The notes beneath the pieces are model-generated. The model did no database searches. It had not been told where the DNA came from and saw only the letters and a list, made by a program, of their open reading frames with translations. From contig MGNZ01000015.1 in the NCBI GenBank assembly GCA_001795235.1, positions 13,703-24,885 on the forward strand: a stretch of DNA of 11,183 nt, in the 5' to 3' direction. The stretch is from Chloroflexi bacterium RBG_16_64_32 (GTDB taxonomy: Bacteria > Chloroflexota > Dehalococcoidia > SM23-28-2 > RBG-16-64-32). Shown here piece after piece: positions 10,912 to 11,183 of the stretch (position 1 is its first letter; each line of letters begins with the position of its first letter). Made by a program: the position numbers and the translations under genes.

Positions 10912-11183
10912 TCAGACGCAGACATCTTGGCCCAGTTGCACCTGCACAATCAGGTTGTCGATGTGGGCCAGTAGCGTCTCGGCCGTCTCCGGCGCTATCT
11001 TCTTCCCCGCCTGGGCCTTGATGTAGTCCCGAAGGTTTAGGAGCTTCTGCAAGGCGCCCGGGACGTTCCCCACATCGCAAAGCAGGTGCTCAGCGTCGGC
11101 AGCCTTGTTCAGGATCGTGTTCTGCACGGAGTTGGGCAGGTTCGAGAGGCCTTCGACATAGGACACGAATGTCGCCAGCGTAT
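10912..11183 (-). CDS. 3' end of a protein with a FIMAH-like helical domain (partial)
   Basis: The frame is open from the window edge and ends with TGA at 10914-10912. About 89 C-terminal residues are visible, including VEGLSNLPNSVQNTILNKAA, then DAEHLLCDVGNVPGALQKL, LNLRDYIKAQAGKKIAPET and LLAHIDNLIVQV. This pattern of three amphipathic helices resembles the FIMAH-type domain often found at the C-terminus of large secreted or surface proteins; I recognise it from the pattern only. The N-terminal bulk lies outside the window, so the overall function is unknown. A GTG at 11166 is in frame but need not be a start, because the frame continues upstream. It is convergent with, and has apparently replaced, the body of the second rdgB remnant. 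Confidence 0.6.
   Translation of the reverse strand, partial: TLATFVSYVEGLSNLPNSVQNTILNKAADAEHLLCDVGNVPGALQKLLNLRDYIKAQAGKKIAPETAETLLAHIDNLIVQVQLGQDVCV

Noticed and set aside
1..11183. tRNA, rRNA or known riboswitch
   Set aside because: Scanning by eye on both strands found no tRNA arm pattern (such as GGTTCGAATCC), rRNA motif or recognisable riboswitch core. A covariance search was not possible here.

Overview
The window is GC-rich bacterial DNA with mostly short intergenic gaps. Nothing in it fixes the taxon. Several traits together fit a deep-branching lineage such as Chloroflexota (Dehalococcoidia-like): an archaeal-type bifunctional fructose-1,6-bisphosphate aldolase/phosphatase, a DUF1122-like protein, many GTG starts, -10 boxes lying 5-8 nt from start codons, and small palindromic intergenic repeats. 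That assignment is inference.

Layout. At 1-103 there may be the 3' end of an unidentified gene. A plus-strand group follows: an amidohydrolase-2 family metal hydrolase (171-1010), the RNA 2',3'-cyclic phosphodiesterase thpR (1315-1902) and a small polytopic membrane protein (1914-2465). This group runs head-on into a secreted CAP-domain protein (2462-3220, minus), and the two stop codons share one CTAG. A repeat-bearing gap (3221-3567) separates it from a minus-strand cluster read from 8076 down to 3568: crotonase-family protein, folC, fabF and galE, with gaps of 17, 25 and 51 bp. This is probably one transcript covering acyl-CoA chemistry, folate polyglutamylation, fatty-acid elongation and UDP-galactose metabolism. 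A divergent promoter region (8077-8171) leads to the plus-strand DUF1122-like gene. After a 260-bp regulatory gap comes the gluconeogenic aldolase/phosphatase (9224-10345), which has a conventional promoter, a dyad over its -10 box and a strong ribosome binding site.

The last 840 bp (10346-11183) are degenerate. They hold paired-hairpin palindromic elements, a TTCGGC/GCTCAGG repeat and two truncated heads of rdgB (XTP/dITP pyrophosphatase). Each head keeps its promoter-like -10 box and start. The window closes with the antisense 3' end of a protein carrying a FIMAH-like helical domain.

The most interesting signal is the palindromic element family. Each full member has an outer inverted repeat enclosing two hairpins. 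One hairpin has a TTCA/TGAA centre and the other a TTTA/TAAA/CTAG centre. The arm sequences differ between copies, yet pairing is kept. One 48-bp copy lies inside folC in frame, adding exactly 16 residues at a loop next to the active site. A member of the second repeat family also appears to be translated, inside the DUF1122-like gene.
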